30,130 nt of DNA from Candidatus Eiseniibacteriota bacterium (GCA_025453925.1 JALOPK010000005.1:1-30130), one strand, 5' to 3'. Shown: positions 8,095 through 17,197, numbered from the stretch's first letter. Program-made: numbers and translations. Notes: generated by a model from the letters alone, not told the origin.

Positions 8095-8820
8095 TCAGGA
8101 GAGGTGAGTTTGTCCCGCCTCCACTCGCAAGGTCTCTCCCGGCTTCAGTGCGGTGATCCTCTCGGGCAGGGGGGTCTCCTCACACAGCTCGGGGAGAAAG
8201 CGACCCGTCTCATGGGCGCGCAGTTCTTCGGCGGACAGGTGCGCCAACACCCATCGTCTCGGGGAGAGCTCCCGCACGAATTGCTCCCAGCCAGAGCCCT
8301 GCCAGGGGCAGAGCAGGAGCACGTCGACAGGCCGGAGCTCCGCCAGCGGAAGGGAGCGTGTGTTCTCGTTGTCCCCATCGTGGAACAGACGAAACCCAGC
8401 CACATCGAGGAGGTAGGAGACATGGTGATGCCCATGGGTAGTCCGGAACCATGTTACCGATGCCGGGCCCACCGTAGCGGACCCGGAGCTGCCCACGCCG
8501 TCGCGCTCCTGCGGGGTCACTGATGCGACGCGCACCTTGCCGCGGAGGGCTTCCATGACGTCGGGCGGGCCGATGACCACGGTGTCCGGGCCGGTACCGC
8601 GGAGGACGGAGCGCGCATCGACATGGTCCCAGTGGCCGTGGGTGATCAGGACAAGATCGAGCTTCCCCGGAGGCGTCCAGCGGGGAGGGGCTCCCAAGAA
8701 CCGTGGCGGTGGCATCCAGAGCGCATCGACGGCACAGGCGAATTCATCCACAGAGATGAAGAAACCAGCATTGCCAGTCGCCGTGACGCACAGCGTCGAC
8801 GCCACGGGCAACTCGCTCAA
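8095..8820 (-). CDS. Metallo-beta-lactamase-fold metal-dependent hydrolase
   Basis: This is a 241-residue MBL-fold protein, last gene of the long overlapping operon. The zinc motif HGHWDH lies at residues 61-66, preceded by the usual opening TGNAGFFI and VDALW strands. A later THGHHHVSYLL region and FHDGD supply further metal ligands. It resembles the UPF0173/L-ascorbate-lactonase-like branch, whose substrates vary, so no reaction is claimed. The start is taken as TTG 8820 because TTGA overlaps the stop of the preceding gene by four bases, as at other junctions here. A GTG a few codons later would also work. The open frame continues to 9084, but that part is only the antiparallel-frame overlap with the glycosyltransferase gene and shows no domain. 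Confidence 0.8.
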   Translation of the reverse strand: MSELPVASTLCVTATGNAGFFISVDEFACAVDALWMPPPRFLGAPPRWTPPGKLDLVLITHGHWDHVDARSVLRGTGPDTVVIGPPDVMEALRGKVRVASVTPQERDGVGSSGSATVGPASVTWFRTTHGHHHVSYLLDVAGFRLFHDGDNENTRSLPLAELRPVDVLLLCPWQGSGWEQFVRELSPRRWVLAHLSAEELRAHETGRFLPELCEETPLPERITALKPGETLRVEAGQTHLS

Positions 8821-9560
8821 GTGCGCGATTGGCCTGCGACGGGTCCCCGCCGCCGGTGTGTCACGTGGTGGAAGCCGAGTCTGAGGACGAGCCAGAATGC
8901 CTCGCGGACAATCTCCTTGGTCATCTTTGACGTGCCGGAATGCCGATCTTCGAAGATGATCGGCACCTCGACGATTCTGAAGCCGTTCCAGTGGCACCAG
9001 TAGGTGGTTTCGATCTGAAAGGCATAGCCATCGGAGGCGAGTCGATCGAGCGGCACGCTGCGAAGCGCCTCCCTGGTGAAGCACTTGAATCCTCCGGTGA
9101 GATCCCGCACCGGCACGCGTGTGACCGCGCGAGCGTAAATGTTGGCAAAGTAGCTCAGCAGCAACCTTGCCAACGGCCAGTTCACCACATTGACGCCGTT
9201 CAGGTAGCGGGATCCGATGACCACATCCGCTTCCTCGGCCCGCTGCAGCAGCTTGGGTATCATCGACGGATTGTGGGAGAAATCAGCGTCCATCTGCACG
9301 ATGCGGTCGGGGTCCAACTCCAAGGCCCGGCGGAAACCCTCCACGTATGCGGACCCAAGCCCCATCTTCCCGGGGCGCTGGAGGAGGTGGACACGGGGAT
9401 CCGTTTGCGCAAGTGCGGCCACGACCTGCCCCGTCCCGTCGGGAGAGTTGTCGTCGACGACGAGGACGCTCAGGTTTTTCCCTAGTGCCAGCAACTGGGG
9501 CAGCAACTGCGAGATGTTCGCGCGCTCATTGTAGGTGGGGATGACCACCAGGGAATTCAC
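8817..9560 (-). CDS. Polyprenol-phosphate mannosyltransferase-like GT2 (DPM1 family)
   Basis: This 247-residue family 2 glycosyltransferase resembles dolichol/polyprenol monophosphomannose synthase, which moves mannose from GDP-mannose to a lipid phosphate on the cytoplasmic face of the membrane. Visible motifs are VVIPTYNERANI at the start, VVDDNSPDGTG, the metal-binding DADFSHNP, GSRYLNG, DLTGGFKCF and IEVPIIFEDR-like SKM ending (VEVPIIFEDRHSGTSKM). It lacks C-terminal membrane segments, as soluble bacterial Ppm1/DPM1 enzymes do. Start GTG 9560 overlaps the stop of the preceding GT2 by four bases (GTGA). The sugar could also be glucose or N-acetylglucosamine. Confidence 0.88.
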   Translation of the reverse strand: MNSLVVIPTYNERANISQLLPQLLALGKNLSVLVVDDNSPDGTGQVVAALAQTDPRVHLLQRPGKMGLGSAYVEGFRRALELDPDRIVQMDADFSHNPSMIPKLLQRAEEADVVIGSRYLNGVNVVNWPLARLLLSYFANIYARAVTRVPVRDLTGGFKCFTREALRSVPLDRLASDGYAFQIETTYWCHWNGFRIVEVPIIFEDRHSGTSKMTKEIVREAFWLVLRLGFHHVTHRRRGPVAGQSRT

Positions 9561-10516
9561 CGGTCTCCTCCTCGTGGGGCGAGGCGATTCTCTACGGGCG
9601 CATCATCTTCACTCTTCAACAGGTGAACCATCATCTCCCCGAGAAGGCCGATGGAGATGAATTGAAAGCCAAGTATCGTCGAGAGGAGGCCAAAGATCAA
9701 CAGCGGTCTTCCGCCGATGGCGTGGGTCTGCAGCCAGATCACGGCAAGATAGAGATTCACCAGCACCCCGAGTCCGAACAGCGCCAGACCCACGAAGCCG
9801 AAGAGGTGCAGGGGTCGTCGCCGGTACTTCATCAAGAACACGACCGTCATGAAATCGAGCAGACCGGCCACAAAGCGTGATGCACCGAATTTAGACCTCC
9901 CGAACCGGCGTGGACGGTGTCGTACCCGGATCTCCCCCACGCGGAAACCGCGCCAATGGGCCAGCACGGGGAGGAAACGGTGGAGCTGGCCATACACCCG
10001 GACTTCTTCCACCACTTCACGCCGGTATGCCTTGAGGCCGCAGTTGAAGTCGTGCAGCGGCAAGCCGCTGGCCAGTCTGGTGGCCCAGTTGTAGATGCGG
10101 GACGGAAGGCGCTTCGAAAGCGGATCCTTCCGTTCGGCCTTCCAGCCCGAAACGGCATGGAATCCCTCGTCAAGTTTGTCGAGCAGGAGTGGAATCTCGT
10201 GAGGGTCGTCCTGAAGGTCGCCATCCATGGTCACGACGACATCGCCCCGGGCCGCGCGAAACCCCCGCGCCAGAGCGGCTGATTTACCGACGTTGGTACG
10301 AAAGCGAATCACCCCCAGTTGGGGCTTCTCACCATGCAAGCGCTCAAGCACCGCACGGGTGCCGTCAGTACTCCCGTCATCGACGAAAATGATCTCGTAC
10401 CCCTCGATCCGATCGGGCTGGAGCGGCTCCAGCACCTCGCAGATCTCGTCTACCAGCCCGGGAATGCTCTCCTCCTCGTTCAACACGGGGCACACGATGC
10501 TCAGGAACGACTTCAT
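9557..10516 (-). CDS. Membrane-anchored GT2 glycosyltransferase (GtrB/ArnC-like)
   Basis: This 319-residue polyprenyl-phosphate sugar transferase has an N-terminal GT-A domain with SIVCPVLNEEESI, FVDDGSTDGT, MDGDLQDDP and the QLHRFLPVLAHWRGF region typical of the GtrB/DPMS type. Two hydrophobic membrane segments near residues 235-260 and 270-295 follow. Proteins of this kind load a sugar onto undecaprenyl phosphate for later transfer outside the membrane. It starts at ATG 10516, overlapping the stop of the GT4 gene by four bases, and itself overlaps the next GT2. Two lipid-sugar synthases side by side suggest more than one activated sugar, or two steps in building a glycan. The exact sugar cannot be told from sequence by eye. 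Confidence 0.88.
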   Translation of the reverse strand: MKSFLSIVCPVLNEEESIPGLVDEICEVLEPLQPDRIEGYEIIFVDDGSTDGTRAVLERLHGEKPQLGVIRFRTNVGKSAALARGFRAARGDVVVTMDGDLQDDPHEIPLLLDKLDEGFHAVSGWKAERKDPLSKRLPSRIYNWATRLASGLPLHDFNCGLKAYRREVVEEVRVYGQLHRFLPVLAHWRGFRVGEIRVRHRPRRFGRSKFGASRFVAGLLDFMTVVFLMKYRRRPLHLFGFVGLALFGLGVLVNLYLAVIWLQTHAIGGRPLLIFGLLSTILGFQFISIGLLGEMMVHLLKSEDDAPVENRLAPRGGDR

Positions 10517-11625
10517 GGCATTCCTCCTGCTGTTCGCTCGAGCTCGCGGAGCGTCGCCCGCGCTGTCTCATTCCAATCGAATCGGGTCGCCCACTCCAAA
10601 GCGCCACCTGAGAGCCGATGTCGCAACGACGGGTCCTCCAGCAATCGCGTCATTGCCTCGGCCAGGGACCGCGCGTCGCCATGGGGCACGTGGAGCCCGC
10701 TCATGTCATGCCGGATGGATTCGACCAACCCAGGACTCCTGCTTGCCAGCACGGGCGTCCCGCAGGCGCTGGCCTCGACGGCGGAGAGACCCCATCCCTC
10801 CTTGGGGGAGGGGACCACGACTGCCATCGCCGACCGCATCAACTCGACTTTCCGTTCGAGAGGTACGTAGCCGAGAAACTCCACCATTCCCTCCACACCA
10901 AGCGCCCGCGCCCGGCCCTGCAGTCTCGGCAGATCATCGCCGGAGCCGGCGATGGCGATTCGGACCTGCGGGTGAACCCGTCGGAGGAGTGCCCCCGCCG
11001 ACAGAAGCGTATCGAGCCCCTTGTAACGCTTGAGGCGTCCGACGTAGAGGAACAGCGGTTCCCTCGTCACCGGCTCTCGGGGTGGCCGGTATAGGTTCCG
11101 GTCAACTCCACAGTACACCACACTGATACGGTCGGGATCCAAACCCCTGCTGACCAGATCGCTCTTCGTGCTTTCCGAGATCGCAATCACGGGGGTCCTG
11201 CGGTACACCAGGGGCACGGCCCGCTCCCAGAGGTAGACGTACGCGGCGAGCGGGAACGCCGCCTCCGCAAACACCGTCGTGCCGAAAAGGTGGGGAACCA
11301 ATGCGAGAACCCTGTGGCGAACGTAGAGTGGTGTGTAGAACGGGATCTTGTTGATGTCATCCACCACGACGTCCCATGGCTCGCGGAGGAGATGCCGCCG
11401 GTAGTAGGCCGCCGCCGCGAAGTTGAAGTTCATCCAGTTGCCGCAGCGGAGGGTTCGTATGCCCTCTACCATCTCCTCCGCCGCGAACCCCGGTGGCCGA
11501 CTGCAGAGCAGCGTCACCGAGTGGCCCCAGGCAGCCAGGCGGCGAAACACCTCATGGACATGGACCTCCGCTCCTCCGGCCTGAGGGTTCCGAATCTCCC
11601 TCCAGTTGATCACGAGGATCTTCAT
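10513..11625 (-). CDS. GT4 family glycosyltransferase
   Basis: This is a 370-residue GT-B fold retaining glycosyltransferase. The N-terminal domain shows NPQAGGAEVHVHEVFRRLAAWGH (seen as QAGGAEVHVHEVF), typical of acceptor-side GT4 domains. The C-terminal donor domain has YVGRLKRYKGLDTLL, IAGSGDD and the E-x7-E signature in KEGWGLSAVEA, which contacts the nucleotide sugar. It starts at ATG 11625, overlapping the stop of the methyltransferase by four bases. The frame is open upstream to 12249 but that 208-residue extension lies antisense-in-frame to the methyltransferase and has no domain. It probably adds a sugar to a lipid-linked or surface glycan together with the neighbouring GT2 genes. 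Confidence 0.9.
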   Translation of the reverse strand: MKILVINWREIRNPQAGGAEVHVHEVFRRLAAWGHSVTLLCSRPPGFAAEEMVEGIRTLRCGNWMNFNFAAAAYYRRHLLREPWDVVVDDINKIPFYTPLYVRHRVLALVPHLFGTTVFAEAAFPLAAYVYLWERAVPLVYRRTPVIAISESTKSDLVSRGLDPDRISVVYCGVDRNLYRPPREPVTREPLFLYVGRLKRYKGLDTLLSAGALLRRVHPQVRIAIAGSGDDLPRLQGRARALGVEGMVEFLGYVPLERKVELMRSAMAVVVPSPKEGWGLSAVEASACGTPVLASRSPGLVESIRHDMSGLHVPHGDARSLAEAMTRLLEDPSLRHRLSGGALEWATRFDWNETARATLRELERTAGGMP

Positions 11626-12422
11626 GGCCGCTTTGCCGCCAGCACGCCCACGACGTAGCCTGTCCACAGCTCGATCGCCCCATGCGTGAGCGTCCTGTCC
11701 GCCCATCGCGCCAGGCGGATCATGCCGATGTCCGGCGGGAACAGGGGCAGGTGAAACAGTTTTGTGCGCCGTCCCAGCTCCCGCAGCAGGCGGTACGCGA
11801 GGGAGGGATGCATCCACTCCCCGTAGACCTTGAGGACCGTGAATCCCGGCCGGGAGACCTCTCGGGCGATCCCCTTCGGCGTGTACTGCGTCTCCCACCC
11901 GCCAAACCACAATCCCAGCGGGATGAGGATTCGCTTGAGGAGAGTCCACGGATGGAACGTCTGAGGGACGTCGACCAACAGAGTTCCGTTCTCTTGGAGA
12001 ACCCGGTGGTTTTCCCGCAAGACCGCGCCCGGTTCGAGGAAGTGCTCGAGCACTCCCTGATGAAAAACGGTTCCGAACGAGGCCTCGCGGAACGGGAGGT
12101 AGCGGGCGTCGCCCCGCACGGCACGTAGTCTGACCCCGCTCTCCCGGGCGAATGCCAAGGCGAGCGAAAGCGCGCTGGGGGCCGCGTCCAGTACCACGAC
12201 CTTTCGTCCGGTCCCGGCCAGTGCCACGCTGTCGCGGGCGCTTCCGCATCCGACCTCGAGCACGGGGTCATGGCCTTCGCCAGTGGCGAGCAGCGCGGGG
12301 ATACGAGGTGAGTTCGGGTAGATGTCATGGGGCGAGGACTGGCGTTCGGCCCAGAAGTGCTGCCACGGGCCGCGGGCCGATGCGCCTCTTGCGTCACGCA
12401 GTCCCCCAGTGGCGGCTCTCAC
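11622..12422 (-). CDS. SAM-dependent class I methyltransferase
   Basis: This is a 266-residue Rossmann-fold methyltransferase. Motif I is VLEVGCGSARD (residues 54-64); an acidic strand end (VVVLDAA) and FHQGVLEHF, typical of the Methyltransf_11 group, follow. The C-terminal third has hydrophobic stretches (LLKRILIPLGLWFGG) that could bind a membrane or lipid acceptor. Start GTG 12422 shares its first base with the TAG stop of the phosphoesterase gene (TAGTG), a one-base overlap. Placed directly before three glycosyltransferases, it may methylate a sugar or lipid intermediate; that is inference. Confidence 0.85.
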   Translation of the reverse strand: MRAATGGLRDARGASARGPWQHFWAERQSSPHDIYPNSPRIPALLATGEGHDPVLEVGCGSARDSVALAGTGRKVVVLDAAPSALSLALAFARESGVRLRAVRGDARYLPFREASFGTVFHQGVLEHFLEPGAVLRENHRVLQENGTLLVDVPQTFHPWTLLKRILIPLGLWFGGWETQYTPKGIAREVSRPGFTVLKVYGEWMHPSLAYRLLRELGRRTKLFHLPLFPPDIGMIRLARWADRTLTHGAIELWTGYVVGVLAAKRP

Positions 12423-13153
12423 TAGAAGCCCCAGTGAAGCCGCCAGGCGAGGAAATCGGGCAGGGCATCCACTGCGCGGATCTTCGCCTGGGCAGTGGCC
12501 ACCGCGTACCGGATCCTGACCAGATCGACCGAACGACTCCCGAGATCAACCACCGCGAAGCTGGCCCGGGGGTCTCCATCGCGGGGCTGTCCGACGCTGC
12601 CGACGTTCACGAGATACCGCCAGCCGGGCTTCAGGGTGTGCCGCCCCGGTCTCCGGTCGAACATCTCCTGTCCGTCGCCTCTCCCGTAGATGAACGGGAC
12701 ATGGCTGTGACCGACCATGCAGAGTAGGCGATCCGACGCCTCCACCGCATGGCGGACATCATCGACCTCCGCCAGATATGACCACTCGGACGGGGACATC
12801 GGGGAAGCGTGCACTAGCAAGATGTCATCTTCCCTGTGCTCCAGCGGCAGGGCGGCGAGCAGACTTCGGTGAGATTCTCCCAGTTGGGAAGCCGTCCACG
12901 ATGCCGCCGCCGCTGCGGCCTCGTTGAACGACCCCGTGTCGATCCGGCCGATGGCGGCCCAATCGTGATTGCCGGCCACCATCATCGGTTGGTGTTCCAT
13001 GACCCGCTCGATGCACGCGACGGGATCGGCGCCATACCCGACGAGATCCCCGCCCAGCATCATGCGCCGGATGCCTCGGGACGCCAGCTCGCCCAAGACC
13101 GAGTTCAGCGCCTCGAGGTTGCCGTGGATATCAGAGAAAACCGCAATGCTCAC
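12422..13153 (-). CDS. Calcineurin-like metallophosphoesterase (YfcE/MJ0936-type)
   Basis: This is a 243-residue metal-dependent phosphoesterase. The full motif set is visible: D8-I-H10, GGDLVGYG (Asp36), GNHD (61-64), a histidine in LVHASP and GHSHVPF. Small proteins of this type hydrolyse phosphodiesters or nucleotides, and the substrate is unknown. Start GTG 13153 overlaps the nusB stop by four bases (GTGA), so translation is probably coupled. It has no signal peptide and is cytoplasmic. Confidence 0.88.
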   Translation of the reverse strand: MSIAVFSDIHGNLEALNSVLGELASRGIRRMMLGGDLVGYGADPVACIERVMEHQPMMVAGNHDWAAIGRIDTGSFNEAAAAAASWTASQLGESHRSLLAALPLEHREDDILLVHASPMSPSEWSYLAEVDDVRHAVEASDRLLCMVGHSHVPFIYGRGDGQEMFDRRPGRHTLKPGWRYLVNVGSVGQPRDGDPRASFAVVDLGSRSVDLVRIRYAVATAQAKIRAVDALPDFLAWRLHWGF

Positions 13154-13587
13154 GCCGGATCCCTGCCACTCATTTCTTCCGGGCGCAGGATGCGGGCCGC
13201 GGCATCGAGCAGACCATTCACGAAATGGCCCGATTCGTCTCCCGCGTACTCCTTACCGAGTCTGACCGCTTCGTCGATGATGACTTCGACGGGAAGGTCC
13301 GACTGAGCTCGAAGCTCATGGAGAGCGAGATAGCACACCGCCAGTTCCACCTGTCCCATACGATCCATCGACCAGTTCTCAAGGACCCGGTCGAGCACTC
13401 CGTCGGCTTCGGATCTGTCGCGCATGATGCAGATCAGGACATCACGTGCTCGGGTCCGATCGTCTGGATCCACCGCGTGGAAATCCAAACCATCATTCAG
13501 AACTTCCTCCGGGTTGTCACCCTCCATGAGCCATGCGTACACGGCCTGGAGCAGAGCTTTCCTCATCCGGTGTCGGGTGCCCGGCAC
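13150..13587 (-). CDS. nusB: Transcription antitermination factor NusB
   Basis: NusB binds boxA RNA with NusE (ribosomal protein S10) and prevents early termination in ribosomal RNA operons. This 145-residue protein has the expected all-helical pattern: RKALLQAVYAWL near the start, VELAVCYLALHELR, and the signature LPVEVIIDEAVRLGKEYAGDESGHFVNGLLD (seen as VIIDEAVRLGKEY and FVNGLLD) near the end. Start GTG 13587 lies 6 bases after ribH; the ATG seven codons later is an alternative. The ribH-nusB order is common in bacteria and supports the assignment. Confidence 0.95.
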   Translation of the reverse strand: MPGTRHRMRKALLQAVYAWLMEGDNPEEVLNDGLDFHAVDPDDRTRARDVLICIMRDRSEADGVLDRVLENWSMDRMGQVELAVCYLALHELRAQSDLPVEVIIDEAVRLGKEYAGDESGHFVNGLLDAAARILRPEEMSGRDPA

Positions 13588-13593
13588 GCTTCT

Positions 13594-14070
13594 CTACCGC
13601 GCGATTTCTTCGATCTGCTGGTTGAGCCTGGCCATCTCGATGGCGGCCAGTGCTGCGCTCCACCCACGGTTGCCGGACTTCGTTCCCGCCCGCTCGATGG
13701 CCTGTTCCACGGTGTCGGTGGTGAGCACCCCGTAGATCACCGGGCATGGCGCCTCCAGGGCAACACCGGCGATGCCCTTCGACGCTTCCGCGGCGACGAA
13801 GTCGAAATGGGGCGTACTCCCCCGAATCACGGCGCCGAGACAGATCACTGCGTCAAACGAACCCTTCGAAGCCATGCGGCGCGCCGCCATCGGAAGCTCG
13901 AATGCGCCCGGAACCCATGCCGCGGTCACCCGTGACTCATCGCCTCCGTGTCGGGTCCAGCAGTCCATGGCTCCTTCCAGTAGCCTCTTCGTGATGAGGT
14001 CGTTGAACCGGCTCACCACGATGCCGAGTGAGAGCCCCGTTGCATCGAGTTGACCGTGCATCTCCTTCAT
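13594..14070 (-). CDS. ribH: 6,7-dimethyl-8-ribityllumazine synthase
   Basis: RibH joins 5-amino-6-ribitylaminouracil with 3,4-dihydroxy-2-butanone 4-phosphate to make lumazine, the penultimate step to riboflavin. The protein has 158 residues, the family norm. Visible signatures are [10 protein letters not shown] near the N-terminus, [29 protein letters not shown], and [19 protein letters not shown] 14070 is chosen because AAGGAG lies 5 bases away and the ATGA overlap with the ribBA stop fits translational coupling. A longer frame to 14091 has no better support. Confidence 0.97.
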   Translation of the reverse strand: MKEMHGQLDATGLSLGIVVSRFNDLITKRLLEGAMDCWTRHGGDESRVTAAWVPGAFELPMAARRMASKGSFDAVICLGAVIRGSTPHFDFVAAEASKGIAGVALEAPCPVIYGVLTTDTVEQAIERAGTKSGNRGWSAALAAIEMARLNQQIEEIAR

Positions 14071-15359
14071 GATGTCTCCTTCCTGTGCCACGGGCTGCCT
14101 TCATTGTGGACGCACTCGTTGATGATGTCCTCGGATACGCTGGCATCCAGCTGCGGGCCCAGCCCGAACAAGTGACCGAGCTTGGACCGCTTCGTGTCGA
14201 GATATCGCGCATTGATGGGGTTGGGTCGCACCTCGAGCGGCACTCGCTCGACGACCTGGAGCCCATGGCCCTCAAGCCCCACGACCTTCCGTGGATTGTT
14301 CGTGATGAGCCGTATCGACGAGAGCCCCAAGTCGGCCAGGATCTGGGCGCCGATCCCGTAGTCACGCAGGTCGGCCGCGAGTCCCAGCGACAGATTCGCT
14401 TCCACGGTATCCAACCCCTGTTCCTGGAGGCGATACGCCTTCAGCTTGTTGACCAGACCGATGCTTCGCCCCTCCTGGCGCATGTAGAGCAACACGCCCT
14501 TCCCGGTCTCGGCGATAAGGCGCATAGCATGATCCAACTGCGGGCCGCAGTCGCACCGGAGCGAACCGAACACATCGCCGGTCAGGCACTGGGAGTGCAC
14601 ACGAACCAAGACCTGGTCGCTGCCACGCACATCGCCGCGCACTAGGGCAAGGTGGTGATCTCCCTCGTAGATGCTCTCGTACAGGTGGAGACGGAAACAG
14701 CCATGGTGCGTGGGCATGTCGATCTCGAGCAGTTTCGAGACAAGCTTCTCTCGCGTTCGCCGGTAGCGGATCAACTCCTCGACAGTGAGCAGCTTGAGTC
14801 CATGGACCCGGGCAAACTCCTGAAGGCGAGGCAGGCGGGCCATGTGGCCGTCGTCGTCCATGATCTCGCAGAGGACTCCTACCGGGCACAGCCCCGCCAA
14901 TCGGGCGAGGTCTGTCGAGGCCTCCGTGTGACCGGCGCGGCGAAGCACGCCTCCGAGCCGCGCCACAAGTGGGAAGATGTGGCCCGGTCGCGCCAGATCC
15001 CCCGGCGGGGTGTCAGGGTGGGCAATGGCTCGAATGGTTGCGGCGCGGTCATAGGCGGAGATGCCAGTGGTCGTGCCCTTGACATAGTCGACGCTCACCG
15101 TGAACGCGGTGCCGAAGGGGGCCGTATTCCGATCCACCATGGGGGTGAGATCCAACTCCCGCGCCCGGTCTTCAGTGATGGCCACGCAGACCAGTCCCCG
15201 CGCCTCCCTGGCGAGGAAGTTCACATCCTCGGGGCGGATCTTGTCCCCGGCCATCACGAGGTCTCCCTCGTTCTCTCTCCTCTCATCGTCAACGACCACG
15301 ACCATCCGCCCCTGGCGTAGGTCGTCCAGCACGTCCTCGACTGTGCTAAACCCACTCAT
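14067..15359 (-). CDS. ribBA: Bifunctional DHBP synthase / GTP cyclohydrolase II
   Basis: RibBA feeds both arms of riboflavin synthesis. The N-terminal half makes 3,4-dihydroxy-2-butanone 4-phosphate from ribulose 5-phosphate; the C-terminal half opens the ring of GTP. The protein has 430 residues. [11 protein letters not shown] (24-34), RPGHIFPL and [10 protein letters not shown] mark the RibB half; [18 protein letters not shown] with its three zinc cysteines and RQEGRSIGL mark the RibA half. ATG 15359 has AGGAGGGA directly upstream and overlaps the end of ribE by 14 bases. Both active sites look complete. Confidence 0.97.
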   Translation of the reverse strand: MSGFSTVEDVLDDLRQGRMVVVVDDERRENEGDLVMAGDKIRPEDVNFLAREARGLVCVAITEDRARELDLTPMVDRNTAPFGTAFTVSVDYVKGTTTGISAYDRAATIRAIAHPDTPPGDLARPGHIFPLVARLGGVLRRAGHTEASTDLARLAGLCPVGVLCEIMDDDGHMARLPRLQEFARVHGLKLLTVEELIRYRRTREKLVSKLLEIDMPTHHGCFRLHLYESIYEGDHHLALVRGDVRGSDQVLVRVHSQCLTGDVFGSLRCDCGPQLDHAMRLIAETGKGVLLYMRQEGRSIGLVNKLKAYRLQEQGLDTVEANLSLGLAADLRDYGIGAQILADLGLSSIRLITNNPRKVVGLEGHGLQVVERVPLEVRPNPINARYLDTKRSKLGHLFGLGPQLDASVSEDIINECVHNEGSPWHRKETS

Positions 15360-15972
15360 CCATTCCCTCCTCACGACTCGTCCCAGACGGTCCGCACACG
15401 AGCCGCTCTACATATCGGGCTACGAGATCCACTTCCAGGTTAAGGTAGTCACCAGGGCGTTTCCGGCCAAGGGTCGTATGCTCCGAACTGTGGGGGATCA
15501 GCGACACGGAGAAGAACTCGGCATGGCACGCCGCAACGGTGAGACTGACGCCGTCCAGGGCCACGCTCCCCTGGGCCGCGACAAACCGCGCGACCTTGGG
15601 AGCATGGGCGATGTCGATCCATGTGCCGGCCGATTCGATTCGGCGATTCCGCATGCGAACCACGGCATCTACATGGCCGGCGACCAGGTGACCGTCAAGA
15701 CGTCCATCGGCCCGAACAGGCCGCTCGAGATTTACTTCCCGGGGCCCCCGCCATGACGCCAGGGTCGTCCGTTTCAGGGTTTCTCCCGTCGCTTCGACCG
15801 AGAATACGTCGCCGCTGGTGCGGACGACGGTTTGACACACCCCGTCGATGGCGATGCTGCTGCCGACGGCAAGGTCGGCGGTGAGCGGAGTTCGCACCGA
15901 CAGGAGCACGACGCCACCTTTGCTCTGCCACGCCACCAGGGTGCCAACCATCTCAACCAGCCCAGTGAACAC
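15346..15972 (-). CDS. ribE: Riboflavin synthase, alpha subunit
   Basis: Riboflavin synthase dismutates two lumazine molecules to riboflavin. The 208-residue protein begins [11 protein letters not shown], the invariant start of the family, and contains the two tandem lumazine-binding halves, each with its own barrel: IDGVCQTVV and LDGVSLTVA are the matched motifs, and GHLVAGHVD links them. Start GTG 15972 follows the ribD stop directly (TGAGTG) with GGGAGG upstream. The C-terminus reads into the ribosome site and start of ribBA, a 14-base overlap. Confidence 0.97.
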   Translation of the reverse strand: MFTGLVEMVGTLVAWQSKGGVVLLSVRTPLTADLAVGSSIAIDGVCQTVVRTSGDVFSVEATGETLKRTTLASWRGPREVNLERPVRADGRLDGHLVAGHVDAVVRMRNRRIESAGTWIDIAHAPKVARFVAAQGSVALDGVSLTVAACHAEFFSVSLIPHSSEHTTLGRKRPGDYLNLEVDLVARYVERLVCGPSGTSREEGMDEWV

Positions 15973-17091
15973 TCATCGTCCTCCCAGTTCCATTTCAATG
16001 GCTGCGTCGCTTCCCAACCGGCGCGCTGCGGTGAGGCGGCCTCGGGGGGCCGAGATCAGATCGACCGAACCAAGGTTATGCACGGAAGCCACAGCCTCAT
16101 CGCCAAGGAACACCGGGGCCAGGAACAACGTTGCACGATCCACCAAACCCGCGGCGAGGAACGCAGCGGCCACACGCGCTCCGCCCTCCACCAACACGCT
16201 CTGGATGCCTTCTCGGCGCAGTGCGTCCAGCGCGCCGGAGAGGTTCAGGAGGCCCGGAAGGCGTTCCGCGACCGGCACCACGCGGGCGCCCGCCGATTCC
16301 AGCGTTCTGATGCGGTCCGCCGGCGCGTTCTCTCCACACAGAATGATGGGTGTCCGGGCGGAATCGGCCAGTAACCGGGCTTCGGGCGGAGTCCGCGCTT
16401 CGGCGTCGAGCACCACGGGCCGCGGTTGCGCCACATGCCCTTTGCGCAGTCGCGCGGTCAGGGCGGGGTCGTCGGCCTGGACAGTGCCGATGCCGACCAG
16501 CACCGCATCCATCCGGGCACGGAGGCGATGAGCGTGCCTGCGGGCGGCTCTTCCCGTTATCCAGCGGGCCGGACCGGTTGCGGGGGCGATGCGCCCGTCG
16601 GCCGACATGGCAAGTTTGAGGTGAACGTATGGCCGGCCCTTTGCCATCGCGACAACGTAGGGTTCAATCAACCGGCCGCAGACTGACGCGAGCACCCCAC
16701 TGTGCACCTCAATGCCGGCATGGGTGAGAAACGCGAACCCTTTCCCGTTCACCAGAGGGTTCGGATCCTGCATTCCCGCGACGACGCGTCTGATTCCCGC
16801 GTCAACAATGGTGCCGGCGCAAGGGGGAGTTCTCCCGTAATGCGCGCATGGCTCGAGCGTCACGTAAAGATCGGCGCCGATCGCCTCCGATCCCGCAGCA
16901 GCCAGTGCGATCACCTCGGCGTGCGCCTCACCCGCCCGGTGGTGAAACCCCGCGCCACGCATGATCCCGTCCTTGACCACGATCGCACCGACCGGAGGGT
17001 TCGGGGTGGTCTGCCCCTCCGCCCGCCGTGCCAGTGCGGCGGCGCGCTTCATCCAGTGCTCATCAGTGGACACCGGCCGGGTGGCAGTCAA
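15973..17091 (-). CDS. ribD: Bifunctional riboflavin deaminase/reductase
   Basis: RibD carries out steps two and three of riboflavin synthesis: deamination of the pyrimidine and NADPH-dependent reduction of its ribosyl side chain. The protein has 372 residues from TTG 17091. The deaminase zinc site is H57-A-E59, with PC at 81-82 and C91 (PCAHYGRTPPC). The reductase half shows PYVHLKLAMSADGRIA, DAVLVGIGTVQADDP, VLVEGGARVAAAFL. TTG 17091 is supported by GGAGGAG 5 bases upstream; the frame to 17172 adds 27 residues without family similarity. It is the first gene of the rib block, 106 bases after the relA stop. No FMN riboswitch was recognised in that gap. Confidence 0.95.
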   Translation of the reverse strand: MTATRPVSTDEHWMKRAAALARRAEGQTTPNPPVGAIVVKDGIMRGAGFHHRAGEAHAEVIALAAAGSEAIGADLYVTLEPCAHYGRTPPCAGTIVDAGIRRVVAGMQDPNPLVNGKGFAFLTHAGIEVHSGVLASVCGRLIEPYVVAMAKGRPYVHLKLAMSADGRIAPATGPARWITGRAARRHAHRLRARMDAVLVGIGTVQADDPALTARLRKGHVAQPRPVVLDAEARTPPEARLLADSARTPIILCGENAPADRIRTLESAGARVVPVAERLPGLLNLSGALDALRREGIQSVLVEGGARVAAAFLAAGLVDRATLFLAPVFLGDEAVASVHNLGSVDLISAPRGRLTAARRLGSDAAIEMELGGR

Positions 17092-17096
17092 GGGTT

Positions 17097-17103
17097 CTCC
17101 TCC
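17097..17103 (-). promoter_or_regulatory. Ribosome binding site deciding the ribD TTG start
   Basis: GGAGGAG on the minus strand ends 5 bases before TTG 17091. It is the only strong site near the expected N-terminus and favours an unusual TTG start for ribD. Confidence 0.7.
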
Positions 17104-17197
17104 ATTTCCCCAACCTCGCGCATGGATCCACAGCCTGCCCGTGAAGTTAGCAGGGGTGGTGGGAGCCAGCAATGGGGCCCAGCGAGACGGGCCAGGA

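Noticed and set aside
8821-9084. Longer N-terminus for the MBL-fold protein
   Set aside because: The extra part is in a shifted frame over the DPM1-like gene and shows no family similarity; the MBL fold begins right after 8820.
11626-12249. 208-residue upstream extension of the GT4 frame
   Set aside because: It lies over the methyltransferase gene in another frame, while ATG 11625 with the ATGA overlap gives the proper GT4 N-terminus.
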